Under the pieces are notes generated by a model. That model was not told the DNA's origin and made no database searches. It saw only the letters and a program-made list of their open reading frames with translations. This document shows positions 19,996 through 24,833 of a stretch of 24,833 nucleotides of DNA, piece after piece (within the stretch, counting starts at the first letter, position 1; each line of letters begins with the position of its first letter). Position numbers and translations under genes: made by a program. Source of the DNA: a virus; the IMG/VR virus record IMGVR_UViG_3300030012_003100, positions 1 to 24,833 of that record. One strand, 5' to 3'.

Positions 19996-20427
19996 ATGGC
20001 GGAAGAAAAGAAAAAACCACAAGGTCCTTTAGGTAGACTGAAGGAATTAGCAACAGACAAGGAAGAACAGTTAGAATTGCTAAGTGTATTAGTAAGAATA
20101 ATTGTTCTTTTTTGGTCAGGAGCTATACTGTCGTTAAACTATGTGACAATTCCAAATTATGAGAAAGATAAGATTGATCCAACCTTCATAGCCTCAGTAT
20201 TTACAGGGGTTTTGGCTACCTTTGGAATTGAGACGGCTAAGAAAAGAGGGGATGGTACAATGAAAGTAGGTGGAGGTAGTGGTCCTGGTGGAGCAGTATC
20301 AAAACAAGATATGGAAAAGTTGATTGAGAAAGCAACTCAAGCAGCACCTGCTCAAACAATACGTATCGAGCAAGCACCATTAGTTCTATCACCACAACCA
20401 CCCAAAGACGATAGTAAAAAAGCATAA
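19996..20427 (+). CDS. membrane protein with two spans, possible holin-like
   Basis: A 143-residue protein. A charged N-terminus (MAEEKKKPQG) leads to membrane segments at about 28-52 (LLSVLVRIIVLFWSGAILSL) and 63-80, then a basic, glycine-rich and proline-rich soluble tail with an MEKLIEKATQAA helix. Two spans with a charged tail and probable late timing would fit a holin, but that is only an inference; a structural role is equally possible. ATG 19996 is chosen over upstream starts that would run through a hairpin. Confidence 0.6.
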   Translation: MAEEKKKPQGPLGRLKELATDKEEQLELLSVLVRIIVLFWSGAILSLNYVTIPNYEKDKIDPTFIASVFTGVLATFGIETAKKRGDGTMKVGGGSGPGGAVSKQDMEKLIEKATQAAPAQTIRIEQAPLVLSPQPPKDDSKKA

Positions 20428-20429
20428 TT

Positions 20430-20981
20430 ATGAATAATACAAAATGGACTAAATTATTTGTAATTGGATTAGGGGGAGTCATTGGTCTCTCCCACATTGG
20501 GATGATAGGTTTATTATCTAATCGTGAAAGTAAACTACCATCATTAAATGTGCCAGTAGGTCCATATACATCATATAAAGCAGAAGTAACAAGAGAAGGG
20601 TATAAAATTGCATATAAGGCAAATGATCCTAAGACAATGTTTATTACAAAGGATATTAAAAAGAAAGGTGGTTTCTTAGGACTTGCAAATAATACAGAAC
20701 AAGTAGTAGAAGAATATACAATGGATGGTGCAGTCCACACCAAAAGTGGATCAACCGAGACGACTGCCAGTAGTAGATCAGAAGCATGCATCAAAGCAAT
20801 CGGAGGAGCAGAAAACACAGGCAGGTTGGTTGGTTCCAGTGTTGGTGCTAGTGTTGCTCCCAGTGTTGCTAACATTCCTTTTATTGGTTGGGTGGCTGCT
20901 GGTTGGGTAACTATGTTTAGTGGTAACCAAGGGGCAGAAATAGGCGGTGGTATGGCAGAAGATTTAAATAAGAATTGTTAA
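20430..20981 (+). CDS. membrane-anchored protein with glycine-zipper C-terminus
   Basis: A 183-residue protein. The N-terminal helix at about 9-29 (LFVIGLGGVIGLSHIGMIGLL) is a signal anchor, followed by a soluble beta/charged domain (30-120). A C-terminal GxxxG-rich hydrophobic region (GRLVGSSVGASVAP, then GNQGAEIGGGMAE) resembles glycine-zipper membrane-active proteins. It starts two bases after the previous stop, so the two may act together at the envelope. A 212-residue antisense frame overlaps it and is rejected. Confidence 0.65.
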   Translation: MNNTKWTKLFVIGLGGVIGLSHIGMIGLLSNRESKLPSLNVPVGPYTSYKAEVTREGYKIAYKANDPKTMFITKDIKKKGGFLGLANNTEQVVEEYTMDGAVHTKSGSTETTASSRSEACIKAIGGAENTGRLVGSSVGASVAPSVANIPFIGWVAAGWVTMFSGNQGAEIGGGMAEDLNKNC

Positions 20982-21030
20982 GCAAATCTAAAGCGGGTAT
21001 TAAATGTTTAAATAATTAGATGGACACTAA

Positions 21031-21204
21031 ATGGATTGGGATATTGAAGTAAAATTATCTAAACTGGAAAGCATGATTATTGTTTACGAAGAACACATTG
21101 AAAACCTTGAAAAAGAAAATCAAGCATTGAAAGCACAAGTTGCATTTTTAAAAGAGCAACTTCAACATAAAACATTTGGAAAACCAAAATTTGAGGAGGA
21201 TTAG
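21031..21204 (+). CDS. 57-residue coiled-coil protein
   Basis: A long amphipathic helix (about 6-46) with leucine/isoleucine heptads (KLSKLES, ENLEKENQALKAQ, AFLKEQL), similar in layout to the small protein at 2510. It probably forms a dimer or trimer. Its GAGGAGGATTAG end supplies the ribosome-binding site for the next gene. Confidence 0.6.
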   Translation: MDWDIEVKLSKLESMIIVYEEHIENLEKENQALKAQVAFLKEQLQHKTFGKPKFEED

Positions 21205-21205
21205 T

Positions 21206-21352
21206 ATGAGTGGAGACATAGGACTACACGATCAACCAATCATTTTTTATCATAAAAGAATGACTGCTGCCAAAAAAATTCTTTTAGAACACAAAGGAAT
21301 CAAATTAGATTTTTTAGAAAAAAGTAAAATAGAGTATGGCAAACTAAAATAA
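21206..21352 (+). CDS. hypothetical 48-residue protein
   Basis: Basic and soluble, with a MTAAKKILLEHKGIKLDFL helix. GAGGAGG lies just upstream. Its stop is in the loop of a hairpin that abuts the next promoter. No family recognised. Confidence 0.6.
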   Translation: MSGDIGLHDQPIIFYHKRMTAAKKILLEHKGIKLDFLEKSKIEYGKLK

Positions 21353-21364
21353 GTTTGCTATAAT
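21339..21364 (+). promoter_or_regulatory. hairpin abutting an extended -10 promoter
   Basis: GCAAACT (21339-21345) / AGTTTGC (21352-21358) ends directly at TATAAT (21359-21364). TGC before it makes an extended -10, repeating the TTTGCTATAAT string seen at 4071-4081. There is no T run, so the hairpin is more like an operator or mRNA 3' stabiliser than a terminator. Confidence 0.55.
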
Positions 21365-21386
21365 ATAGATACACAAAGATTTTATC

Positions 21387-21533
21387 ATGAACGATTTACT
21401 CAGCAACACCACGCTTGATCGTATTGCAGATTCTCTTGAGAGGATTGCTAATTCTTTAGAACATCTTCATATTGAAGAAATTGAACACAATCATGTTGAA
21501 GGAAAGATACATACTCATGAAGACAAGTGGTAA
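21387..21533 (+). CDS. 48-residue protein with His-rich C-terminus
   Basis: A helical N-terminal half (LDRIADSLERIANSLEHLH) with leucine spacing, then His/Glu-rich residues (HLHIEEIEHNH, HTHEDKW) that could bind metal. It sits 16 bases after a predicted start site and overlaps the next gene by 17 bases. Function unknown. Confidence 0.6.
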   Translation: MNDLLSNTTLDRIADSLERIANSLEHLHIEEIEHNHVEGKIHTHEDKW

Positions 21534-21801
21534 CAAGTTCTTCGAGTTCTTAGGACACGTACAAATGCAATTAACTAAATCAAATGTAGAAGCATCCTTT
21601 CGCAGAATGAAAGATTATCTAGCAGAACAAGAAATTACTGCTGAGTTTGTAGATATAGATTATAATTATTATGCTAACCCAAGTGAATTAATGGGACCTG
21701 TAATTACGTTCAAAACAAACAAACCTGATTTAGATTGGTATGTTCAAGTTAAACTAGAAGAAGAATTTCCTGGTATTATAGGAGCAATTCGGGTAAGTTA
21801 G
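21517..21801 (+). CDS. hypothetical 94-residue soluble protein
   Basis: A mixed alpha/beta protein with helix NVEASFRRMKDYLAEQ, strands TAEFVDIDYNYY and PVITFKTN, and a YVQVKLEEEFPG tail. It could be a small ferredoxin-like fold. ATG 21517 is chosen to give MKTSGNKFFEFL; upstream ATGs lie within the previous gene. No family recognised. Confidence 0.6.
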   Translation: MKTSGNKFFEFLGHVQMQLTKSNVEASFRRMKDYLAEQEITAEFVDIDYNYYANPSELMGPVITFKTNKPDLDWYVQVKLEEEFPGIIGAIRVS

Positions 21802-21816
21802 TGAGTCCACATATAG

Positions 21817-21844
21817 TTGCGTAATTATACCTACATGGTATAAT
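21817..21844 (+). promoter_or_regulatory. sigma70-like promoter with 8-bp dyad over the -10
   Basis: TTGCGT (21817-21822), a 16-bp spacer and TATAAT (21839-21844). ATTATACC (21824-21831) and GGTATAAT (21837-21844) form a perfect dyad with a 5-base centre, so the -10 is one arm of a possible operator. It heads the ndh-containing gene chain. Confidence 0.6.
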
Positions 21845-21874
21845 ATATAATATGTACTGGAGTTGAAAAGAATC

Positions 21875-22036
21875 ATGTCCCATTACGAACTAGGTTGGCA
21901 CGACCAAAACAACGAACACCATGAAATTGGTGAATATGCCGAAGATGCTTTCGAGGCAGCAAGAAATGCAAGAGAGGATGTACCGTATCTACAGGCACAT
22001 CCTTTTTCTCTGGATTCAATTAAGGAGATTAAATGA
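21875..22036 (+). CDS. hypothetical 53-residue protein
   Basis: An acidic, His-containing small soluble protein (GWHDQNNEHHEIGEYAEDAF) with a helical middle. First gene behind the dyad promoter; GGAG lies 16 bases upstream. Its stop overlaps the next start (ATGA). No family recognised. Confidence 0.6.
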   Translation: MSHYELGWHDQNNEHHEIGEYAEDAFEAARNAREDVPYLQAHPFSLDSIKEIK

Positions 22037-22122
22037 AAAATCTACCAATAAGATCTAGCATTATTATACTAGGATCAATTACTTTAGCACTCTACATACT
22101 GCCTAAATATGCATATGTATAG
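22033..22122 (+). CDS. 29-residue membrane peptide
   Basis: A basic start then one helix (SSIIILGSITLALYIL). It is coupled by ATGA to the gene before and followed after 11 bases by the next. Function unknown. Confidence 0.5.
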   Translation: MKNLPIRSSIIILGSITLALYILPKYAYV

Positions 22123-22133
22123 TTAACTATTTC

Positions 22134-22340
22134 ATGAGAGAACAAATTATTAAAGCACTCATTGCACACGCTCAAGGAGATATACAAAAGCATGTGGCAA
22201 ACATTGAGGTGTATTTGACTAATCCCGCAGGAATAGGTGAGCATTCTGATGTGATGGAAGCAATTGAACACGAACTGGATCAAGTTGCAAAATACATGGA
22301 TCAGATCGAAGTTATCCAAAAATACATTCAGAAAAAATAA
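22134..22340 (+). CDS. hypothetical 68-residue helical protein
   Basis: Two amphipathic helices (REQIIKALIAHAQGDIQKH and the C-terminal MEAIEHELDQVAKYMDQIE stretch) with His and Glu at regular spacing, which suggests a helical hairpin. Its stop overlaps the start of the NdhP-like gene (TAATG), so it may be coupled to the ndh genes. Confidence 0.65.
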   Translation: MREQIIKALIAHAQGDIQKHVANIEVYLTNPAGIGEHSDVMEAIEHELDQVAKYMDQIEVIQKYIQKK

Positions 22341-22492
22341 TGGAATTAGGAACAGTATTGATTTTTGCAGCATTACCTTTCGTAGGTCTGACACTCTTTT
22401 TTGGAACTAAGGGTGGATTCTATGATAGTAATGATTATGATGGTCACGGAACCGCCCATAAGGTACTGATAGATGATGAGACGAGTATTTGA
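22340..22492 (+). CDS. ndhP: NdhP-like small subunit of the NDH-1 complex (tentative)
   Basis: A 50-residue protein. One N-terminal membrane helix ([15 protein letters not shown]) is followed by [19 protein letters not shown]. From memory this resembles the C-terminal signature of NdhP, a single-span subunit of cyanobacterial NDH-1 needed for stable respiratory and cyclic electron transfer. A ten-residue extension follows. Adjacency to ndhI, with a 20-base overlap, strengthens the call. If the call is wrong it is still a coupled single-span membrane protein. The identity rests on motif memory, not on a search. Confidence 0.55.
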   Translation: MELGTVLIFAALPFVGLTLFFGTKGGFYDSNDYDGHGTAHKVLIDDETSI

Positions 22493-23060
22493 TTATCTAA
22501 AAGAAATTAGAGACTCTGCAAAATATCTTTTGCAGGGTTTTTCTGTAACTTTATCTCACATGGGCAGAAGACCTGTCACTGTGCAGTATCCTTATGAGAA
22601 ACTAATACCATCAGAAAGGTATCGTGGACGCATACACTATGAGTTTGACAAGTGTATTGCATGTGAAGTATGCGTAAGAGTATGCCCTATCAATCTACCA
22701 GTGGTTGATTGGGTGATGAACAAAGAGACAAAGAAAAAAGAATTAAGAAATTACTCAATTGACTTTGGTGCTTGCATTTTTTGTGGTAATTGTGTAGAAT
22801 ATTGTCCTACCAACTGTCTATCCATGACGGAGGAATATGAACTCGCTACATTTGACAGGCACAACCTTAACTATGATAACGTCGCTCTTGGACGACTTCC
22901 CACTAATGTTACAAGTGATCCCACTGTTAGGTCACTTCGTGAACTTACATATCTTCCCAAGGGTGAAATGGATCCCCATACAGTAAAAGACTCAGACCCA
23001 AGAGTCGGAAAATTACCACCAGAAGTATTGGAGTGGATGACAAGTGGAACTAACAACTAG
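22473..23060 (+). CDS. ndhI: NDH-1 subunit I, 2x[4Fe-4S] ferredoxin-type protein (NdhI)
   Basis: A 195-residue protein with the length and sequence of cyanobacterial NdhI. The N-terminus ([15 protein letters not shown]) is the membrane-surface helix, [20 protein letters not shown] is highly conserved, and two clusters follow: C61, C64, C67 with C71, and C101, C104, C107 with C111. In photosynthetic NDH-1 this subunit carries electrons from ferredoxin towards plastoquinone for cyclic flow, proton pumping and CO2 uptake. All eight ligands are intact, so it should be functional. It starts within the NdhP-like gene and overlaps the Nfu gene by 17 bases. It was presumably acquired from a cyanobacterial host. 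Confidence 0.96.
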   Translation: MMRRVFDYLKEIRDSAKYLLQGFSVTLSHMGRRPVTVQYPYEKLIPSERYRGRIHYEFDKCIACEVCVRVCPINLPVVDWVMNKETKKKELRNYSIDFGACIFCGNCVEYCPTNCLSMTEEYELATFDRHNLNYDNVALGRLPTNVTSDPTVRSLRELTYLPKGEMDPHTVKDSDPRVGKLPPEVLEWMTSGTNN

Positions 23061-23280
23061 TAACGTAATTGAATCACTATCTGAGATTGCACCATACATA
23101 GAAGCAGATGGTGGTTATTTACAGTTTGTAGAGATAGAAGAAGAGACTAATTTTGTTAAGGTTAGATTAGGTGGTGCTTGTTCGAGTTGTGCAATGAGTG
23201 CCATGACATTAAAACAGGGCATTGAGAAGAAATTGTTTCAAGATTTTCCTGATTGTAATGGAGTTATTCAAGTATTATGA
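23044..23280 (+). CDS. nfu: Nfu-type iron-sulfur cluster carrier
   Basis: A 78-residue NifU C-terminal-like (Nfu) domain. It starts MELT as in cyanobacterial homologues, [11 protein letters not shown] is at 20-30, and the cluster motif [18 protein letters not shown] has C46 and C49. Two protomers share one [4Fe-4S] cluster and pass it to target proteins; in plastids and cyanobacteria Nfu feeds photosystem I and other 4Fe-4S proteins. The start is GTG, overlapping the end of ndhI by 17 bases. Physical coupling to a 2x[4Fe-4S] subunit suggests it helps mature NdhI or ferredoxin-type centres (inference). Confidence 0.92.
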   Translation: MELTTSNVIESLSEIAPYIEADGGYLQFVEIEEETNFVKVRLGGACSSCAMSAMTLKQGIEKKLFQDFPDCNGVIQVL

Positions 23281-23483
23281 AGTCTGTAATTCTCATATCT
23301 TGTTTTTTACCGCTTGTAATCATCTACATAATTATGAAGGTAGCAGTATGGTTGTCTGCTACTAGTGCAGAGTCCACTTATGTTAAGGAAGAATCTAAAA
23401 AACCTCATGGACCATATCTGGCAGACGCATATGCAGACGTTGATGAAGAGGAAGAGGAGTATTGGAATATCTCAGATAATTGA
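23277..23483 (+). CDS. 68-residue single-span membrane protein with acidic tail
   Basis: The N-terminal helix (ILISCFLPLVIIYIIMKVAVWL) carries Cys near the membrane edge. A soluble tail has KKPHGPYLADAYADVDEEEEEYW, highly acidic. ATGA overlap with nfu. It could be a membrane partner for the ndh/nfu genes, but this rests on position only. Confidence 0.6.
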   Translation: MKSVILISCFLPLVIIYIIMKVAVWLSATSAESTYVKEESKKPHGPYLADAYADVDEEEEEYWNISDN

Positions 23484-23601
23484 TAGTACCATTTATGAAT
23501 GGTATTCTGAGAGAGGAATGGAGGTGCCTAATTGGAAAATGAAAACTGATCCTGATTGGTGGATTGAATATCTTGAGGAACTTGAAAAAGAAACATCATG
23601 A
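23479..23601 (+). CDS. 40-residue acidic protein, unusual start
   Basis: The readable product is IDSTIYEWYSERGMEVPNWK followed by an aromatic, acidic tail (DPDWWIEYLEELEKE). No ATG fits the boundary. ATT at 23479 overlaps the upstream TGA exactly where an ATGA would be. The other options are ATG 23365, with 119 bases of overlap and an unlike N-terminus, or ATG 23518 (27 residues). Translational coupling to a rare ATT start is the best fit but is not proven. The 3' end overlaps the next gene by 4 bases. Confidence 0.45.
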   Translation: MDSTIYEWYSERGMEVPNWKMKTDPDWWIEYLEELEKETS

Positions 23602-23771
23602 TTGTTTGGTCTGTAGTTATCATGGTTGCATTGCTTATAATAATAGTATCTTGGTATATCTACTATATACTAAGAATGTCATATATGGAGATGAATGATG
23701 GGAGCAATGACCCCACCAAGTCGGAAGAGTTGTTACAACTTCCGAGTGATCGAGATCAACAGAGTGGTTGA
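23598..23771 (+). CDS. 57-residue single-span membrane protein
   Basis: One N-terminal helix (about 3-24, VWSVVIMVALLIIIVSWYIYY) and a polar tail (EMNDGSNDPTKSEELLQ). It overlaps the downstream nuclease gene by 77 bases in another frame, which is long for this genome. Function unknown. Confidence 0.55.
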   Translation: MIVWSVVIMVALLIIIVSWYIYYILRMSYMEMNDGSNDPTKSEELLQLPSDRDQQSG

Positions 23772-24159
23772 TGGAGATACCATAGATGTAACAATAGACT
23801 TAGGTTTTGATCTATACAAAAAAGAAAGAGTTCGGGTGGCAGGAGTCGATACACCTGAGAAGAGAACAAGAGATTTAGAAGAGAAGGCACTAGGGATCGA
23901 TGCGACTAACTGGCTTAAAGAAAAATTGGAAGGGGCTATTGACGGTAACGATGATCTCGTTATTCGGACTGAACTTGATGGTGGAGTCGGAAAGTATGGC
24001 CGTCTTCTTGGTTGGTTGTATATTGGGGACGGGACTGTATCGCTTAATGAAGAAATGATTGGTGAGGGATATGCATGGCCCTACGACGGTGGTACAAAAC
24101 AAAAAGATTTTGAAGAACTTAGAGAAATTCGTAGATCTCGTGGAACATTAACGGAGTAA
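23695..24159 (+). CDS. staphylococcal-nuclease-like (thermonuclease) protein
   Basis: A 154-residue SNase-fold protein: VVDGDTIDVTIDLGF at about 24-38, VRVAGVDTPEKR at 46-57 and GKYGRLLGW at 99-107. The catalytic trio Arg35/Glu43/Arg87 of the Staphylococcus enzyme corresponds to R47, E55 and R103 here, and the calcium-binding Asp residues are present, so it should cleave DNA and/or RNA. There is no signal peptide, so it acts inside the cell or in virions. It may degrade host nucleic acid for reuse. The start is ATG 23695 or 23698; GGAG upstream fits the second slightly better. Confidence 0.88.
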   Translation: MMGAMTPPSRKSCYNFRVIEINRVVDGDTIDVTIDLGFDLYKKERVRVAGVDTPEKRTRDLEEKALGIDATNWLKEKLEGAIDGNDDLVIRTELDGGVGKYGRLLGWLYIGDGTVSLNEEMIGEGYAWPYDGGTKQKDFEELREIRRSRGTLTE

Positions 24160-24162
24160 ATT

Positions 24163-24372
24163 ATGTTTGCTGTTTTATCTGATGCTGCTAATGCATACAA
24201 TGCTATTTCATGGCCAGATGCCATACCATTTTTGATTTGTATTATTGGACTTTATTGGATTAAAGTTAAAATAGATACAAGAGCAGGGATTGGTAAGAAA
24301 AAAATGAAAGAATTAAAAAGACTTATTAGAGAAGCAATAGATGAGTCAGAATTAATTGATAGACTCAAATGA
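24163..24372 (+). CDS. 69-residue single-span membrane protein
   Basis: A membrane helix at about 18-36 (PDAIPFLICIIGLYWIKV) and a basic amphipathic tail (KKKMKELKRLIREAIDESEL) that could lie on the membrane or bind nucleic acid. It starts 3 bases after the nuclease stop and overlaps the next gene by ATGA. No family recognised. Confidence 0.6.
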   Translation: MFAVLSDAANAYNAISWPDAIPFLICIIGLYWIKVKIDTRAGIGKKKMKELKRLIREAIDESELIDRLK

Positions 24373-24557
24373 ATCTTATAAGTAAAATTGCTATTGGTGC
24401 GTCTGCTCTTGCCAATATCTTAGTCATGAGTCTTCTTGTATATACACACTTGTCTTATGATAAAAGAGTTGAGAGTAATCGAAAGTTTATTCGAGAAGAG
24501 ATAACAAAACAAATTATACAATCCATGCCTCATGCAACTGGAGAAGTAAAAAGATGA
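24369..24557 (+). CDS. 62-residue single-span membrane protein
   Basis: An N-terminal helix (about 5-27, KIAIGASALANILVMSLLVY) and a basic helical tail. It is coupled by 4-base overlaps to both neighbours, forming a trio of one-span proteins with similar topology. Function unknown. Confidence 0.6.
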   Translation: MNLISKIAIGASALANILVMSLLVYTHLSYDKRVESNRKFIREEITKQIIQSMPHATGEVKR

Positions 24558-24784
24558 ATGATGTCACTGTTTTTCTATACTTAGTATTTTTCGTAGGGTT
24601 GCTCGGTGCAACCTTTGCGTTTACGTTTACTATGATGAGAGAGACAATGAAAGAATTCAATAAACCGAGAAGAAATATACATCCAGAAATGGAGGATGTA
24701 AAATCAGGAGAGCAGTTATTAGTTTTTAATCGAAAGAAAGATGACGATGATGATGAAGAGGATGTGATTATTGTTAGAAATTAA
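24554..24784 (+). CDS. 76-residue single-span membrane protein with acidic C-terminus
   Basis: A membrane helix at about 4-27 (VTVFLYLVFFVGLLGATFAF), a basic ETMKEFNKPRRN segment, and an acidic run of five Asp and two Glu near the end. Its layout recalls the poly-Asp protein at 17528. The sequence resembles small cyanophage membrane proteins I have seen without assigned function. Last complete gene in the window. Confidence 0.65.
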   Translation: MNDVTVFLYLVFFVGLLGATFAFTFTMMRETMKEFNKPRRNIHPEMEDVKSGEQLLVFNRKKDDDDDEEDVIIVRN

Positions 24785-24786
24785 TT

Positions 24787-24833
24787 ATGGAAATACATAG
24801 GATTCAAACTTTTAAAATTAATAATGTAAACAG
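24787..24833 (+). CDS. start of a gene running off the window
   Basis: An ATG two bases after the previous stop opens a frame of 15 codons (MEIHRIQTFKINNVN) to the window edge. It continues the gene chain. Too short to identify. Confidence 0.5.
   Translation, partial: MEIHRIQTFKINNVN

Noticed and set aside
20237-20875. Minus-strand frame of 212 residues
   Set aside because: It lies antisense to two well-placed plus-strand genes with membrane anchors and tight spacing. It has no promoter or ribosome-binding site, and its leucine-rich product looks like the complement of AT-rich coding sequence.

Overview
The window looks like part of the genome of a T4-like cyanophage (cyanomyovirus) of marine Synechococcus or Prochlorococcus. 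The evidence is the short-form transaldolase TalC, five tandem high-light-inducible (hli) genes, a cyanobacterial-type NdhI, a tail-fibre gene with an S74 chaperone domain, T4-type late promoters (NATAAATA), AT-rich DNA, very tight gene packing and many tiny conserved-looking membrane proteins. I saw no tRNA, CRISPR array, integrase or insertion sequence. No stretch longer than about 280 bases lacks a gene.

Layout. (1) 1-1299, minus strand: two tail-fibre/adhesin genes behind a late promoter. Back to back with it is a consensus sigma70 promoter with a structured leader of about 200 nt feeding talC (plus strand). (2) 2180-4056: small proteins, two of them cysteine-rich, and a phosphomannose-isomerase-type cupin. 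(3) 4053-16530: a glycan island of about 12.4 kb and 15 genes on one strand. It has a promoter at one end and intrinsic terminators at both ends. It encodes GDP-mannose 3,5-epimerase, other SDR epimerases, a UDP-glucose/GDP-mannose dehydrogenase, NAD synthetase, two FkbM methyltransferases, another Rossmann methyltransferase-like protein, a GT10-like enzyme, three GT11 fucosyltransferase-like enzymes, two GT-A (Glyco_transf_7C-like) enzymes and a GT25 enzyme. One GT11+GT-A gene pair is duplicated in tandem. (4) 16557-18532: an hli array followed by a string of 26-88 residue membrane proteins. (5) 18533-19283: a very strong promoter overlapping a late promoter, an attenuator-like leader, and a predicted secreted outer-membrane beta-barrel protein. 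(6) 19300-21801: small membrane, coiled-coil and possibly virion/lysis proteins. (7) 21817 to the window end: a long chain of overlapping genes containing an ndhP-like gene, ndhI, an Nfu iron-sulfur carrier gene and a staphylococcal-nuclease-like gene among small membrane proteins.

How they may work together (inference). TalC, Hli, NdhI/NdhP-like and Nfu would act on host carbon and electron flow during infection, towards the pentose phosphate pathway, cyclic electron flow and NADPH/ATP supply. The cupin, GDP-mannose epimerase, dehydrogenase and glycosyltransferases form a near-complete route to an unusual glycan that probably contains L-galactose or L-fucose plus uronic acid, with methylated sugars. 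Its target (host LPS, virion or another acceptor) cannot be read from the sequence. Regulation is unusually legible: at least six promoters have TATAAT, a 17-bp spacer and a consensus or near-consensus -35. Several are nested inside terminators or inverted repeats.
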